64,000 nt of DNA. It comes from Roseiarcus sp963835885 (GTDB lineage: Bacteria > Pseudomonadota > Alphaproteobacteria > Rhizobiales > Beijerinckiaceae). Below, piece after piece: positions 63,888 to 64,000 of this stretch. Numbering within the stretch: the first letter of the stretch is position 1; each line of letters starts with the position of its first letter. Position numbers and translations under genes: made by a program. The stretch spans positions 1-64,000 of the forward strand of contig CAWIHF010000026.1 of the NCBI GenBank assembly GCA_963835885.1, in the 5' to 3' direction. The notes beneath the pieces are model-generated. The model searched no databases and was not told where the DNA came from. It worked only from the letters and a program-made list of their open reading frames with translations.

Positions 63888-64000
63888 CGGCGTCGATCGG
63901 CTTTGCCCGCCTGCATTCTCGAAATGCTTCGGTGTTCGATAGCCGAAATATTCATCGTGGATGGGCTCGCTCCCTCGCCACGCGCAGACCCAGGCGCTCC
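63888..64000. other. Right edge of the window
   Basis: 113 bases upstream of the OmpR-type gene. They hold the probable true start and promoter of that gene, but no other feature can be supported. Confidence 0.4.

Noticed and set aside
1..64000. CRISPR arrays, rRNA and tRNA genes
   Set aside because: No regularly spaced repeats and no recognisable rRNA or tRNA sequence were seen on either strand.

Overview
The window looks like a chromosomal segment of a high-GC alphaproteobacterium of the order Hyphomicrobiales (Rhizobiales). The best evidence is the block at 53.0-63.1 kb with the order dusB(nifR3)-ntrB-ntrC-ntrY-ntrX-D-amino-acid transaminase-hfq-hflX. A tandem pair of acyl-CoA synthetases, a circularly permuted ATP-grasp/alpha-E/transglutaminase operon and a B12-riboswitch-controlled nickel/cobalt permease fit the same group. 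Genus cannot be decided from the sequence.

Layout. (1) 0-5.0 kb, minus strand, visibly AT-richer: a streptolysin S/listeriolysin S-like TOMM (linear azol(in)e-containing peptide) operon. It holds a very short, easily missed 39-residue precursor (4888-5007) with a Thr-Thr-Cys-Cys ... Ser-Cys-Ser-Cys core, a VOC-fold protein, a small unknown ORF, a SagB-type dehydrogenase, a SagC-like ocin-ThiF protein and a YcaO cyclodehydratase. No exporter or leader protease is inside the window; the operon may continue left of base 1. (2) 5.2-11.2 kb: toxin-antitoxin debris (DUF4258/DUF2283, PemK/MazF-like), an epoxide hydrolase, a Uma2-type nuclease, an exopolysaccharide co-polymerase-like protein and the cobalamin riboswitch with NiCoT permease. 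(3) 11.3-27.3 kb: aat, the ATP-grasp/alpha-E/transglutaminase/cupin set, two acyl-CoA synthetases, DUF4239, PPK2, a SulP transporter, an IS1380 transposase, a lipoprotein hydrolase and a GST. (4) 27.6-48.5 kb: a mobile-element pile-up with four group II introns (two in one terminal repeat of a RAYT element, one of these carrying two further introns), four RAYT copies, IS630 (three types), IS1595, IS1634 and IS66 remnants, plus a lectin-like beta-propeller and a small AT-rich gene pair. (5) 48.6-64 kb: conserved chromosome with sseA, alaX, cysK, a YdcF-type protein, the ntr operon, hfq, hflX and an OmpR-type regulator.

How parts work together. In the TOMM locus the precursor would be bound through its leader by the SagC-like protein, cyclised at Cys/Ser/Thr by the YcaO enzyme and partly oxidised to azoles by the SagB enzyme. 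In the ntr block NtrB/NtrC and NtrY/NtrX are paired kinases and response regulators for nitrogen and redox control. The cysK-alaX-sseA genes form a coupled minus-strand operon of sulfur amino-acid metabolism and mis-charged-tRNA editing.

Quality warning. Many single-copy, otherwise conserved genes (aat, cysK, ntrX, alaX, one acyl-CoA synthetase and others) are split by one-base shifts, almost always with a net gain of one base. This pattern fits residual sequencing or assembly indels better than gene decay. Frameshifted genes are therefore described as genes, and pseudogene is reserved for clearly truncated, deleted or interrupted copies.
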